From contig JAETXT010000001.1 of assembly GCA_019188255.1 (NCBI GenBank), forward strand, positions 6,200,001-6,264,000: 64,000 nucleotides of DNA. The letters run 5' to 3'. The notes under the pieces are model-generated. The model saw nothing but the letters and a program-made list of their open reading frames with translations. It was not told the DNA's origin and did no database searches. This DNA comes from Verticillium longisporum (Eukaryota; Ascomycota; Sordariomycetes; Glomerellales; Plectosphaerellaceae). A program made the position numbers and the translations under genes. Positions 23,122-32,644 of the stretch are shown here, piece by piece (within the stretch, counting starts at the first letter, position 1; each line of letters opens with the position of its first letter).

Positions 23122-24517
23122 TTAGTGGATAACAGTGGCGGTGACGTTAACGGGGGCCTCGGGGGCCACGACACCAGCACCAGCGCCCTGGCGGCCGACC
23201 TGCAGGATGTTCTCCGCGCCAGGCGTGTTCTGAGGAAAGCGAGAGTTGAACTTGATAACATCGCGGGCGGCAATAAAGGTCTGGGGCTGGATGCTGAGCT
23301 TCTGGGTCGAGACGAGCCACTGCACACCCTCGCTGCAGGGAGGGGTGGTAAGAGAGCCGGAGTAGCTGTGTCTGTGTCAGTGTCTGTACATACGTGGATA
23401 TGAGAGAGAACACAACTTACGCCTGCAAGTCACCGGCTGTGAGGAGCGAAACAACTTCGGTCATGTCAATGGCACCAAGAGGAGTGACGGTACCAGGGGT
23501 GGCAATTTGACCAACAGAAGCCAGGACAGTCTCGAGAAGAGGCGAAGCCACAGTGTTGGCACGCTTGGCATGCTGGTTGCGGGCGGCCTCGCGCCTGAGC
23601 ACCTTGTCGAGGCCACGTCGAGCCATGGGGGCATGCGCGACGGCGGCAGGGTCCTGAGCAATGGGGATGGCGTGAGCAACAGGAGCCGCAGGAGCGTGGG
23701 CAGCAGGAGCCGCGGGGGCGTGAGCAGCGGGAGCCGCGGGGGCGTGGGCAGCAGGAGCCGCGGGGGCGTGAGCAGCAGGAGCAGCCGGGGCATGAACGAC
23801 GGGAGCAGCTTGGGCGGGAGCGGCGGGAGCATGAGCGGCGGGGACGGCGGGAGCATGGGCAACAGGGGCAGCGGGCTCGGCAGGGGCGGCAGCCTCGGGC
23901 ACGACCGGTGCGGCGGGCACGGCGGGAGCGGCTCCGGCAGCGTTGTTGTCGATACCAATGTAGGTACCAATGACGGCGATCTGGTTGTCGGCGCTCTGGA
24001 AGACCATGTGCATCTCCATGGCCTGGCTGGCGCCATCGTCGAGGTGCTCGCTGGGAAGATGGAAGTGAAACTGTTGCATGGTGTAGGCAACGCCGCCGAC
24101 CTCCATCGTGCCGCCTTCAGCGACGACCTCGACGGTGGTGCCAAGGTTCTCGAAGAGGGTGCCGTTGGCAATGTCGGGGATCTGGAGGTTGATAGAGCTG
24201 CCGGGGATGAGCTCGAAGGTGCCTGCGGTCATGTCGATAGGTGACTGCTGGGTGCCAGTGGCGCACAGTGCGTTGGCGGTATCCAGGTTGACCCAGTTGA
24301 GAGGGCCCTGTTCACACGTGTGAGCCAGTGGCCCATGGTGAAACGGTATGGGGCGAGAGAGCATGGGTGTACTTACGATGTCGCCGGTGTAGCCGAAGGT
24401 GTTGATCGTCACGCCCTCCTCGGCGCGAGGCATCAAGTGGGTGCCATAGGCGCAAGAGCCCAGCACTTGCGTCACAGACGCGGCCATCACGAGGCCCGAA
24501 AAAACGTAGTGAACCAT
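23122..24517 (-). CDS. Secreted alpha-carbonic anhydrase with Ala/Pro/His repeat insertion
   Basis: Exons 24517-24377, 24307-23421, 23365-23122; introns 24376-24308 (GTAAGT..CAG) and 23420-23366 (GTAAGT..CAG); 423 residues. The N-terminus MVHYVFSGLVMAASVTQVLGS is a signal peptide. The alpha-CA core follows: GPLNWVNL, QQSPIDM, and the zinc site QFHFHLPSEH with MEMHMVF, giving His128, His130 and His147. Exon 3 encodes YSGSLTTPPCSEGVQW, which holds the Thr of the active site. The enzyme would hydrate CO2 to bicarbonate outside the cell or at the wall. Between the strand ending VIGTYIGID (about 167) and LLETVLASVG (about 304) lies a foreign stretch of about 130 residues, largely AAHAPAAP-type octapeptides, then basic pairs (ARRG, LRREA, AKRAN). 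Removing that stretch leaves a protein of ordinary alpha-CA size. All catalytic ligands are present, so activity is expected. Confidence 0.9.
23670..23800. repeat. 24-bp coding minisatellite inside the carbonic anhydrase gene
   Basis: On the minus strand, several near-identical 24-bp units encode AAHAPAAP. The plus strand shows repeated GGAGCCGCGGGGGCGTG blocks at 24-bp spacing, with imperfect copies continuing to about 23900. Copy number is likely to vary between strains. Confidence 0.85.
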
Positions 24518-26603
24518 GTTGAAGAAGAAGAAGAAGAAGAAGAAAGCTGTGGGAGCCCGGGTGACGAAGTTAAAAAGATTTTGTTATCAAGGTTGGACTC
24601 GGGAAAAGAAGGTTTTCGAGTGGAACAGAGACCGGCCCTGCTGAAAGAGTGAGATACAAAAATGTTGGAAAGAATAGAGACAGAAAAGAACAAACAGACG
24701 AGTGTCTGAAGAGACGGAAAAGGTGCGGACAGAGGATGTTGAGCGGGATGGGGAGCAAGATCATCACCATGTCTCGGCGGTTGCATACATGGTGATATAC
24801 CACGACTCTGGTCCGCAGACCGCTCCTGGCCCGCGATCCTCTATGATCGACTTTCAAAAATCTAACAATAGAAATGATGGCTGCATGATGAGTTACCGAG
24901 CAGTAGATCCCGCCGTCGTTCTAAACATTGTGAAAAGAATCATGATAACCCCGTTGGCCCAAGTCAGGCCCACTTACAGGGGCACTCTGCTCAGCAGGCA
25001 AGTGCAGTGTTTCGAAGCAGCAGCCAGGAGGGCGCCCAAGAGCGGAACGAGAGGACACAAGCAAAAAGGTTGGCGTAGGGCGCTACGTGAGGGAGCGGTG
25101 GTGCAAGAACGTCGTCAAGGACGTTCTAGGTGTCGTCCGGGGTGGATGCGCCTGTGGGTTGTCGAAGAGGGTCTACCTGGGATGTGGTAGCCCGAGAGGA
25201 GACTGCCAAGACTGCCATAAAGTACTGAAACCGGGGCGACTAGGGACGAGAGATAGACTGCGTGGGGAATAAGGCCATTTTTTCTTCGGACGGTCCTCTC
25301 CAGGTCAGGACTCCCAAGGCAGCACCATCTGAGCAAGACCCCGGCATGAACCAGACTGCCGGTATAGGCCAGCGGGCGACTCAAGTTGCGACGGCAGGTC
25401 TGTTCTGCGACGCGCTGAGGCCCGACACTCCAGCTATCGCGTGAGGGGTCAAGGGGCACAAACGCCAAGGTCCGTAACAGCCGTCTAGAGGGTTTCTCAG
25501 TTTCTCAGAGGAAGACTCTGGTGAGGCGGCCGCCACGGCGATCCTTGATGATGGGAAACAATATCGACCACCATCAGAAAAGTCGATTGAGCGAAACAAG
25601 ACATGCGGCTCTGCGATACCAAGCCGGTCAGAAGCAGCCAAGAATGTCCAAGAAAAAAAAGGCGTCGATGATCCCTCGTGGTTGCGATGCAGATGGCGGC
25701 CAGGCCAAGGTTGGCTTGTCCAGGCACTTAGCAAGGCTTAAGCAGTCCGGGGGGGGAAGGCCCCCGAAACCCCAGCCTCAAAAGCTTTCCAAGGTGGCCC
25801 CGTTTCCCGTCCGTTGGGGAGCCTGGGCGGGGCTGCCCTACAGAGACGAGAAGGAATTGCCGGGCCTGGGCCTGAGCCTGGGCCTGGGCCCCCTCTGTTC
25901 CCCTGGAGGTAGCTCGCCCCCAGGACGTGATGGCTGAAAGCTCTAACTGGAGTTCCGACCATGTGAAACGAGTGCTGAAGGCACGCAGGCTTGAAAGCCA
26001 GGCAGGCAGGCACACGGGGCTGGTTGTTTTGAGACGAGCAAACCGCGAGAGTTGCCCAAGCCGGCCTACGGCAAGGAGCACGGATCAGAAGCAGGCATGC
26101 CTGGCGCAGCAGAATGGGCTGGCTGGCTGTCGTCTCGAGTGAGAGCAGTAGGTACGGTAAGGTGGAAGAGGTCGAGACGCTTGGACTTGGACGGGGACCG
26201 ACTCGGGGGCCGACTCCGGGGGAAACCCATGGGTAAGAAGGAAAAAAACAGGTGATTTCTGCAGACCCAGAGTCAGAGATGGACCCCTATGAAACAGGGA
26301 GCATCTTCTGCTGGTGGGAATCAGCAGCTCGATGACTGGCTGGCCACCATCCGAAGCCGGCCCCTGTCGAGCGCCGGCCTCCGATCCCATCCAAGCTTCG
26401 AGACGGTATCAGTCTGTGCTGTCGAATGCATGCGACGACGGAGCAGCACCTCCATGGCGTTGATTGGGTCGTGGAGCGACAGTCTTGATCGTCCGTCTCG
26501 GTCTTGAGTGTTTACTGGAGAGCCAAGATGCCATTCCGTGATGGCATGGACAATGTGCCGCATGACAACCACGACTCTTTCGGGCTGTGGCGCGTCTGGG
26601 CCA

Positions 26604-26671
26604 GCGCCCCAGTCGTATTGAATCAATCTCGAGGAGGGCGCCCCAGTCGTATTGAATCAATCTCGAGGAGG
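26604..26671. repeat. Perfect tandem duplication, 2 x 34 bp
   Basis: The unit beginning GCGCCCCAGTCGTATTGAAT occurs at 26604-26637 and again without change at 26638-26671. A recent duplication or an assembly artefact. Confidence 0.9.
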
Positions 26672-27058
26672 GCCGCCTGGCCTCTAGTTGACTCACGATA
26701 CAATGCGGTCTTCATTGAGACAAAACATGTCATCAATAGAGAAAGACATGTTGCAGCGAAGTTCAGATGCACAGCATCCGACTGGCGGTGTATGCGCGGA
26801 GCCTGTGATGGCAAGCGACGGTCGTGTTAGCCAGATCAAGTGGCGTTGTTGCTGCTGTTGGGTGTTGCATAAGTGATGGTCTGTTGCCTGTGCTGTCCCG
26901 CCAGGGATGGCGACGAAACAACCACCCTCCCCCACCGACCCGGCCGCCCCTGCCCCTGTCTTCCTTACCTTACCTCTCTCTGTCCTCGCTTCCTCACCTT
27001 ACCTCCCCCTCCCTTTCTCCTGCCTACCTTAAGTGCCTCCTTACTACCCAGGCACCTA

Positions 27059-27098
27059 CCTTAGGTACCTTAGGTACCTAGGCAAGTACCTAGGTACC
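27059..27098. repeat. Cluster of GGTACC/CCTAGG palindromes
   Basis: Overlapping palindromic words (ACCTTAGGTACCTTAGGTACC) are followed by a 10-bp perfect inverted repeat: GGTACCTAGG at 27073-27082 and CCTAGGTACC at 27089-27098, with a 6-nt loop. It lies about 330 bp upstream of the SDR start codon. Related words (GTAGGTACGGTAAGG, AGGTACCTA) recur elsewhere in spacers of the window. Confidence 0.75.
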
Positions 27099-27423
27099 CA
27101 CCCCAGCATCTTCGGTACCGAAGGCCTGCCAGTTCGCACATTGGACGTGTCGGTGCTTCGGTGACTCACCGTGTTTGCCTGTTACGTCCTCGGTGTAGGT
27201 CGGTGCCTGGGTATTTAGGCCGGTTGTACAGTGACGAAATGAGTTGAGTGGCAGGCAGACAGGCAACAGCGCCTCGTCAACAACGCCTCGAAGGATTCCG
27301 TGGATAGAATTACCAAGATGCCACCTTCTTGATAATACAAATAGTGAGGGTCAAAAAATCGTTCCCGGCCTTTCCCAAAGGTTATCCAGCCATTGTTGCA
27401 GATCATTCACACTTTGCGCAGAC

Positions 27424-28514
27424 ATGGTCGCCATCAAACAGATCCGAGCCTGCAATGGCCAGCTCAACGACGAGACGGTGCCGCGGACCGCCGTCTTTGT
27501 CGGTGCCACCTCTGGCATTGGGAAAGCCACGTTGCAGTCTCTGGTCAACATTGGCTCTCCCGTGAGAGCGTACATAGTTGGTCGAGCATCGACAGAGTCT
27601 GCCATGAAGCCCTTTCTCGATGAACTGGGTGCCAGCAACCCCAAGGCCGACCTGATCTACGTGCCCGGCGAAGTCTCGCTTCTCGCCGAGGTGAAACGCA
27701 TCAGCCTCGACATCAAGTCGCGTGAACCAACTGTTGACCTGCTCTTCCTCTCCGCCGGCTATGCCCCGCTCGGGGGTCGCATCGGTATGATGACACCTGC
27801 CTGCCTGTCTCCTCTGACCAGGAGTCGTCCCCCCGTTCCCCCAGTCAGCTAACAAGCCCCCCTCTCTTCAGACACGAGCGAGGGTTTCGAGGTCACCATG
27901 GCCCTGCAGTACTTTGGCCGCATCCTCATGACGCTCCACCTGCTGCCCAATCTTCGCGCAGCCGCGAGCCCGCGCGTCGTCAGCGTCCTCTCCGGCAACC
28001 TCCTCCACCCGTCCCTCAACGTGGACGACATGACCCTCGACAAGCCCGGCGCCTGGGGTGGCATCCGCTCGCAGACCCAGGTCGGCTCCCTGACGAACCT
28101 GGCACTCGACCGCCTCGCCGCCGATCCTGCCAACGCGAGCCTGTCCTTCACCCACGACTGTCCCGGCGCCGGCGACACAGGCAACGCCTACCGCCACTGG
28201 AAAGGCCCCAGCCTCTGGGCGCCGCTGCCCCTGACGGCGCTGCTGAAGCCCATCTACTGGATCATGGGCTACAGCTTCGACGAGACCGGACAGCGGCACC
28301 TGTACCTCGCCACGAGTGGAGACTTTGGCGGCCGGGGGCCCAAGATTGAGGGCGTCCATGCGGAGAGCACGAGCGGTCGCCGGGGAGGAGGCCTCTACCT
28401 ACTCGACCACAGATGCGATGCCAAGTTCAAAAACCCGCGTTTGAGAAGCTCAAGGACTCTGCGCAGGAGCGTGTCTGGACGAGAACGATGGAGATACTGG
28501 AGCCCTTTCTGTGA
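27424..28514 (+). CDS. Short-chain dehydrogenase-like protein, frame broken near the C-terminus
   Basis: Exons 27424-27784 and 27872-28514, with a phase-1 intron 27785-27871 (GTATGA..TTCAG). The Rossmann fold begins TAVFVGATSGIGKATLQSLV (residues about 22-41, TGxxxGxG-type motif), then VDLLFLSAGYAPLGGR (NAG-like motif) and EGFEVTMALQYFGRILMTLHLLP. Where classical SDRs have YxxxK, this protein reads RSQTQVGSLTNLALDRLA, so the catalytic Tyr-Lys pair is not visible. This is common in a fungal SDR subgroup found near secondary-metabolism genes, and activity is uncertain. After YLLDHRCDAKFKNPR the literal frame turns into Arg-rich nonsense and ends at 28590 (359 residues). One extra T at 28440-28442 restores FEKLKDSAQERVWTRTMEI and a stop at 28512-28514 (334 residues), the expected family ending. 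No metabolite cluster is visible around it. Confidence 0.8.
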
Positions 28515-28590
28515 AACTGAACGGCATCTTGCGGCGCGACGAATGGCACTTCGAACGAAGACGAGTAATGACGATCAGATCATGGTCTGA

Positions 28591-29307
28591 TCAGGACACG
28601 CAAGGAGATTAGGATACCCTCGAGCCATGGCTTGGCGAACAAGACAGACTCCAAAGAATGAACATGATACTTCACCAGCAACACGGTCGTGATGATTCGC
28701 ACCCTTGCCTGTTACGCACGCATCCCTGCTCATAAGAGGAGCGCGACATCGGCTAAACTTCATTACAAATATTGCACTGCCGCGTCAAGCTGCTCCATGG
28801 AGAAGACCCGCCCGGCTCGGAACCTCTGTCGTCGGAAGACACGGTTAGCGTTCTGTTCAGTGAAGCAAGCATAAAACGCATGGACGCCGACTTCGAGGCG
28901 CAGCAAACCGAAGCACGAGTCGCCCTCTGTCAAGTTCATCCATCACTCGTTCCCCCTACCCACTGCACGCACGTACAGCACCGTCCCAACGTCTCCGCGT
29001 ACGATAATGGGGCTGCCCCATTGTCCGACCGCGAGCTTATCGCCAAGAAGGTTTACCAGACGGCCAAGGCCGCACTCAAACATGACACGCCCGATAGTTC
29101 CGATCGCCGAGTCGAGGCCCGGATGCCGTCTCCGCGGATATTCGTCTTCGGCCGTCCGGTCAGGCCGGGCGTCCAAATCATAGGGTCGCCCCGACGTACC
29201 TGCGCACTTGTCCTTCAGACCTGTTTCACTGCAAGATGTTCTCAATAAATACTGAGTCGAGCTTCTGCACTAGTGCAAAAGTAAGTGTCCTTCGCTGGCA
29301 AAAGAAT
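28591..29307. other. Gene-free spacer
   Basis: About 0.7 kb between the SDR gene and the tRNA-Glu gene. A 158-codon ORF at 28772-29248 has no recognisable protein features. Nothing else seen. Confidence 0.5.
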
Positions 29308-29379
29308 TTCCGAACCAGGGAATCGAACCCTGAGCCTGACGGTGAGAGCGTCAAATGTTAGCCATTACACCAGTTCGGA
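29308..29379 (-). tRNA. tRNA-Glu (anticodon CTC)
   Basis: The minus strand folds as a 72-nt tRNA. The acceptor stem is TCCGAAC/GTTCGGA (7 of 7 pairs) with discriminator A. A D-arm (GGTGTAATGGCTAACA), an anticodon stem GACG/CGTC region with loop CTCTCAC (anticodon CTC), and a T-arm CAGGGTTCGATTCCCTG are visible. No intron. The internal promoter is present as a B-box-like GGTTCGATTCC. It reads GAG codons. Confidence 0.95.
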
Positions 29380-31579
29380 CGTTGGTTGTCTAAAGAGCGG
29401 GGTGCTCCGCACTGCTTATGTTTGCTAATCCTTTTTGGGCTGAGCTCCGATAGCGAAGGTTCACCTACATTTTCCCCAGCTTCCGTCAAATAAGGCTCCT
29501 TGCAGACCTGTTAGCTGTGGAATAACGCACAGAAACAGCAGTAGAACCTGGAGCCTTACAGTTCGAAAATTATGCCACTGGGTTTCTATAGCTTCGTTGA
29601 TTAAAATTTGATGTGTTTCCCCCATGTTCATCAACGAAGAGACACTCTCAGGCAACACTTACCAACCTTGGACTGAATCGGGTTGTCAAGCCAGAGGAGC
29701 CCCTCTGAAAGACCACTTCAGATCACCCAGACACGTCATCTCTGTCCCAAATGTGTTTCGCCATGGCACCGGCCGGTGATCGTTCTACAGACTCGACGTT
29801 ACCCCCTTGTAACATCGGCAACTGGAGAAGCAGGGGGGCACTTCGTCCCTAGTATACCAAGTGCAGTCTCGCTTGTTGGTATGTCTGGATTTTGCCGTGT
29901 TTGTCGTGAAATTCTGTACCTCGATATCAGCGATTGAGCGTTGTGTCGGACAGTTTTCGTCCCAGCGTCACACTCACACCGAACGCTTCGGTGCTGCCAA
30001 GTCAGGTCGGAGCACTTGTTGCTGCTTCCCTCGCGGGTGCCAAGCGAGCGATTTCCACATGCACTTTATGTTGCCTCCGAAATTGACCGTTTCTATAGTA
30101 CTCAACCCGAGACAGCCAAATCGCCTGGCGGTGTCGCGACTCGAATGATGGCCCGCCACAATCGGTCTTTGGGTCTGGGATGCCACTTTCCCCCAGCTTA
30201 ACAACATTCACTGATGTGTGACATGGCTCCGATTTTGCAGATGGAGAACGACCAGATCCTGCAAAAGATCAGCCAACCGTTAGTTCCACCAGCTAGGCAA
30301 CGTTGCACCACCAGTCTCGGGACAGGTGCCTCGATATGGCTGCCGCATTGCAGCCTGCGCTTGCTGTATCACCACCGAGGCCGAGCATAGTGCAATTTAC
30401 CAAAGAAATGGGAGCGTTCCGGGTACGTGTCATAGAGAGGCGGACAAGTCTTCTGGGAAGTACCGATCAGACTGGCTGACAGGCTGTTGGCTGTTGGCTG
30501 TTGGCTGTTGGCTGTTGGCTGTTGGCTGTTGGCTGTTGGCTGTTGGCTGTTGGCTGTTGGCTGTTGGCTGTTGGCTGTTGGCTGTGAACCGTTGCGATGG
30601 GAGCACGTATGCCTGAAGCCGAATGCGTTCAGCAAAACGTGTGGCTCGGCTATCTTTGGTGCAACACCAGTGAGCTTGTCTACTCAATGATTCTCTGCAC
30701 AAAGATTCTCTGCAGTCTCGATCGGTCAAATACTTGGTCTGATGCCCAAACTTGAATCACCTCTCACGGGGGAAGCAGGGCGCCTCGCAAGACTCGAGAA
30801 CCTCAGTCAAGCCACAAAGGAGATCGATCGGCTGCTGTGCTCGAATGGTATATCAGACAAGTCGGCAGCAAGAAGCATAGTTGGGTCCCAATTCACCGAC
30901 AAAGCCGACACTGACGACACATACTTGGTCAATCTGCTGGGCACATCTTCTCCCAGCTTGAGGTCGGGCTTTGCAGACACCAGAAGGGACCATCGTCGTC
31001 TGATACTTTCCAGTCAGTCAAATTCAGCCGCGGCGAGAAGGAGCAAAGGGAACCCCAGGTGCGTTGTCCTTGCCTTACTCTTGATGAGTATTTGATGGAT
31101 ATTTCGCTTATCAGGATCGCGGCTTCTAGCTCATGTCCAAACAAACGACTCGTATTCAAGTGATCCAGCGCCCTGCTTTCTTGCCTTTTGGCATTCTTAA
31201 GCCAGGTCCTCTCGCCGAGCAGAAGTTGTTTCCCATTTTTGATGCCACTCCTTCCTTCACACTCTCTCCCATTCAAACCTCTGCACCTTCCATTTTCCAC
31301 GCCACTTGATCTTCAGTCAACCCGGCAGTCGCCACCAAAACAGCTCTGGTCGAGATAAAAATCCCAACACTCACCCTTTCCATCCACACACACAGGAGAG
31401 AGCGCAGTCCACCACTCTCAGCATCAGGGATGAGCCGCAGAAGCTGCCCCATCACCTCAACATACACAATCTAGGCTTGCCGACTACGGTCTACTCGTGA
31501 GATAACCCGATCCTCAAACTTTGTTTGCGGGCGCATTTGACCGCCTGCCTTCACCAGACCACACCGAACGTTCTGCATC
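29380..31579. other. Gene-free stretch with a minisatellite
   Basis: About 2.2 kb without a supported gene. The notable element is the heptamer minisatellite at 30482-30585. The last 280 bp before 31580 are C/T-rich and probably the leader of the small membrane-protein gene. Confidence 0.5.
30482..30585. repeat. Heptamer minisatellite (GGCTGTT)n, about 15 copies
   Basis: An almost perfect array of the 7-bp unit GGCTGTT over 104 bp. Because 7 is not a multiple of 3 and the unit contains no stop in any frame, all three plus-strand frames stay open, which creates artificial WLLAVGC-type ORFs on both strands. Confidence 0.95.
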
Positions 31580-31963
31580 ATGTCCTTCTTCGCCGGAGAT
31601 TCGCGCCCCTCTGAGGCTCCTCCACCTCCCCATGGCGGTCTCAAGACGACTGAGATTGGTGTCATTGTCGGGGCCGTCACTGCTGTCGTTCTTTTTATCG
31701 CCATCATCTTTGTGCGGCGTATGCATTCCATCAAGAAAGAGCAACGCCGAGCTCAAGAAGCGAACGATGTCGAGTCTGCCCATCATGCTGGCGAAGCGGC
31801 TGAACACAAGGGCGATGCCGATGATCCCTTCAGAAACGATGCTTCCTCGGGTGATAATTTACCTCAGCGTCCCAAGCCCATCAGGATGAAGCTTGCCTCG
31901 TACCTGCCAAGCACAATCACCAAGCGCCTGTTCAAAGGTACGTCGGGAGCTGGGTCCTATTGA
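31580..31963 (+). CDS. Small single-pass membrane protein, unknown function
   Basis: The ATG at 31580 (CATCATGTCC) opens a 127-residue frame. A Pro-rich N-terminus (SRPSEAPPPPHGG) precedes one clear membrane helix (EIGVIVGAVTAVVLFIAIIFV, about residues 25-45) followed by a positive stop-transfer stretch (RRMHSIKKEQRR) and a polar, His/Asp-rich tail. This suggests an exoplasmic N-terminus and a cytosolic tail. A good intron exists at 31938-31985 (donor GTACGT, branch-like CTGAC, acceptor CATAG). If spliced, the last ten residues are replaced and the frame runs on to 32335 (235 residues), although the extra part looks weakly coding. I list the unspliced end, which is the conservative model. No family recognised. 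Confidence 0.6.
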   Translation: MSFFAGDSRPSEAPPPPHGGLKTTEIGVIVGAVTAVVLFIAIIFVRRMHSIKKEQRRAQEANDVESAHHAGEAAEHKGDADDPFRNDASSGDNLPQRPKPIRMKLASYLPSTITKRLFKGTSGAGSY

Positions 31964-32644
31964 ATCTGGTCATGGTCTGACATAGATCACAGCCCATCTC
32001 GAGGCCGATACAGAAATGACTTCTCGACCCCACTAAGAGTCCTCCTAAGAGGGCTCCCTTACGTTTTAGTAGTTGTACGTCGCCAGGCCTCATCCAAGAA
32101 GCACAGAAGGGGCGCCCAGAGATACGCCAGAGAAATAATTTTGGAACGGGTTAAGGAAATCAGCACAGCTTTTCACGCTATGGCGCCACTATGGTTTGGG
32201 AAATATGGCAGGGGATGCAGGTGTTCACTCTTAGTTGGGATTGATTGCCAACCACTTTGGTCTTGTTTGCGGCCAACGGCCGAGTTTCTGGGGAATATGA
32301 GTAGTGGTGCAGCTCTTTCGATTTGTGCTGGATGATTTATTACCGGCTTACAGAACTGCGCGTTAGTAGTTCCTGCATGCTCTTTCTTCGACGAGTGCAG
32401 AGTAATAAACCTACAAGAAGCTCTGATATCGCATGACTGTGCATCACATGATGAGGAGCACTCCTGTTTGCGCCGTCCTCGAGAACAAATATCTCGCTGC
32501 ACGACACACCAACACAATCAAGATGTCATGAACCAGACTGGACGCGTATCAATTAGGACGAGGCACATATTGTCCATCTATATGAAATGTAAGCACACCA
32601 GTCACGACAACACTGGCTCGAGGCCAACTCCCTTTCCATCGGCC
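31964..32644. other. Spacer or alternative 3' exon
   Basis: About 0.7 kb. Its left half (31986-32335) could be a second exon of the small membrane-protein gene. The rest is the 3' flank of the minus-strand kinase gene. No other signal seen. Confidence 0.45.

Larger units (their letters stand above)
24518..27423. other. Gene-free stretch with simple repeats and palindromes
   Basis: About 2.9 kb without a supported gene. A (GAA)n run at 24521-24545 lies immediately upstream of the carbonic anhydrase ATG, within its leader. A perfect 34-bp tandem duplication is at 26604-26671. From about 26930 to 27060 the plus strand is C/T-rich with CCTTACC repeats. At 27050-27100 there is a cluster of GGTACC/CCTAGG palindromes. 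The right end is the promoter of the SDR gene. Confidence 0.55.

Noticed and set aside
23507..24244. 245-codon Gly/Ser-rich plus-strand ORF
   Set aside because: Antisense shadow of the Ala/Pro/His repeat of the carbonic anhydrase gene.
30482..30585. CRISPR-like array
   Set aside because: A contiguous 7-bp tandem repeat without spacers in a eukaryotic genome.
30369..30729. ORFs with WLLAVGC or QQPTANS repeats
   Set aside because: They exist only because the 7-bp repeat lacks stops in all frames; no coding context on either side.
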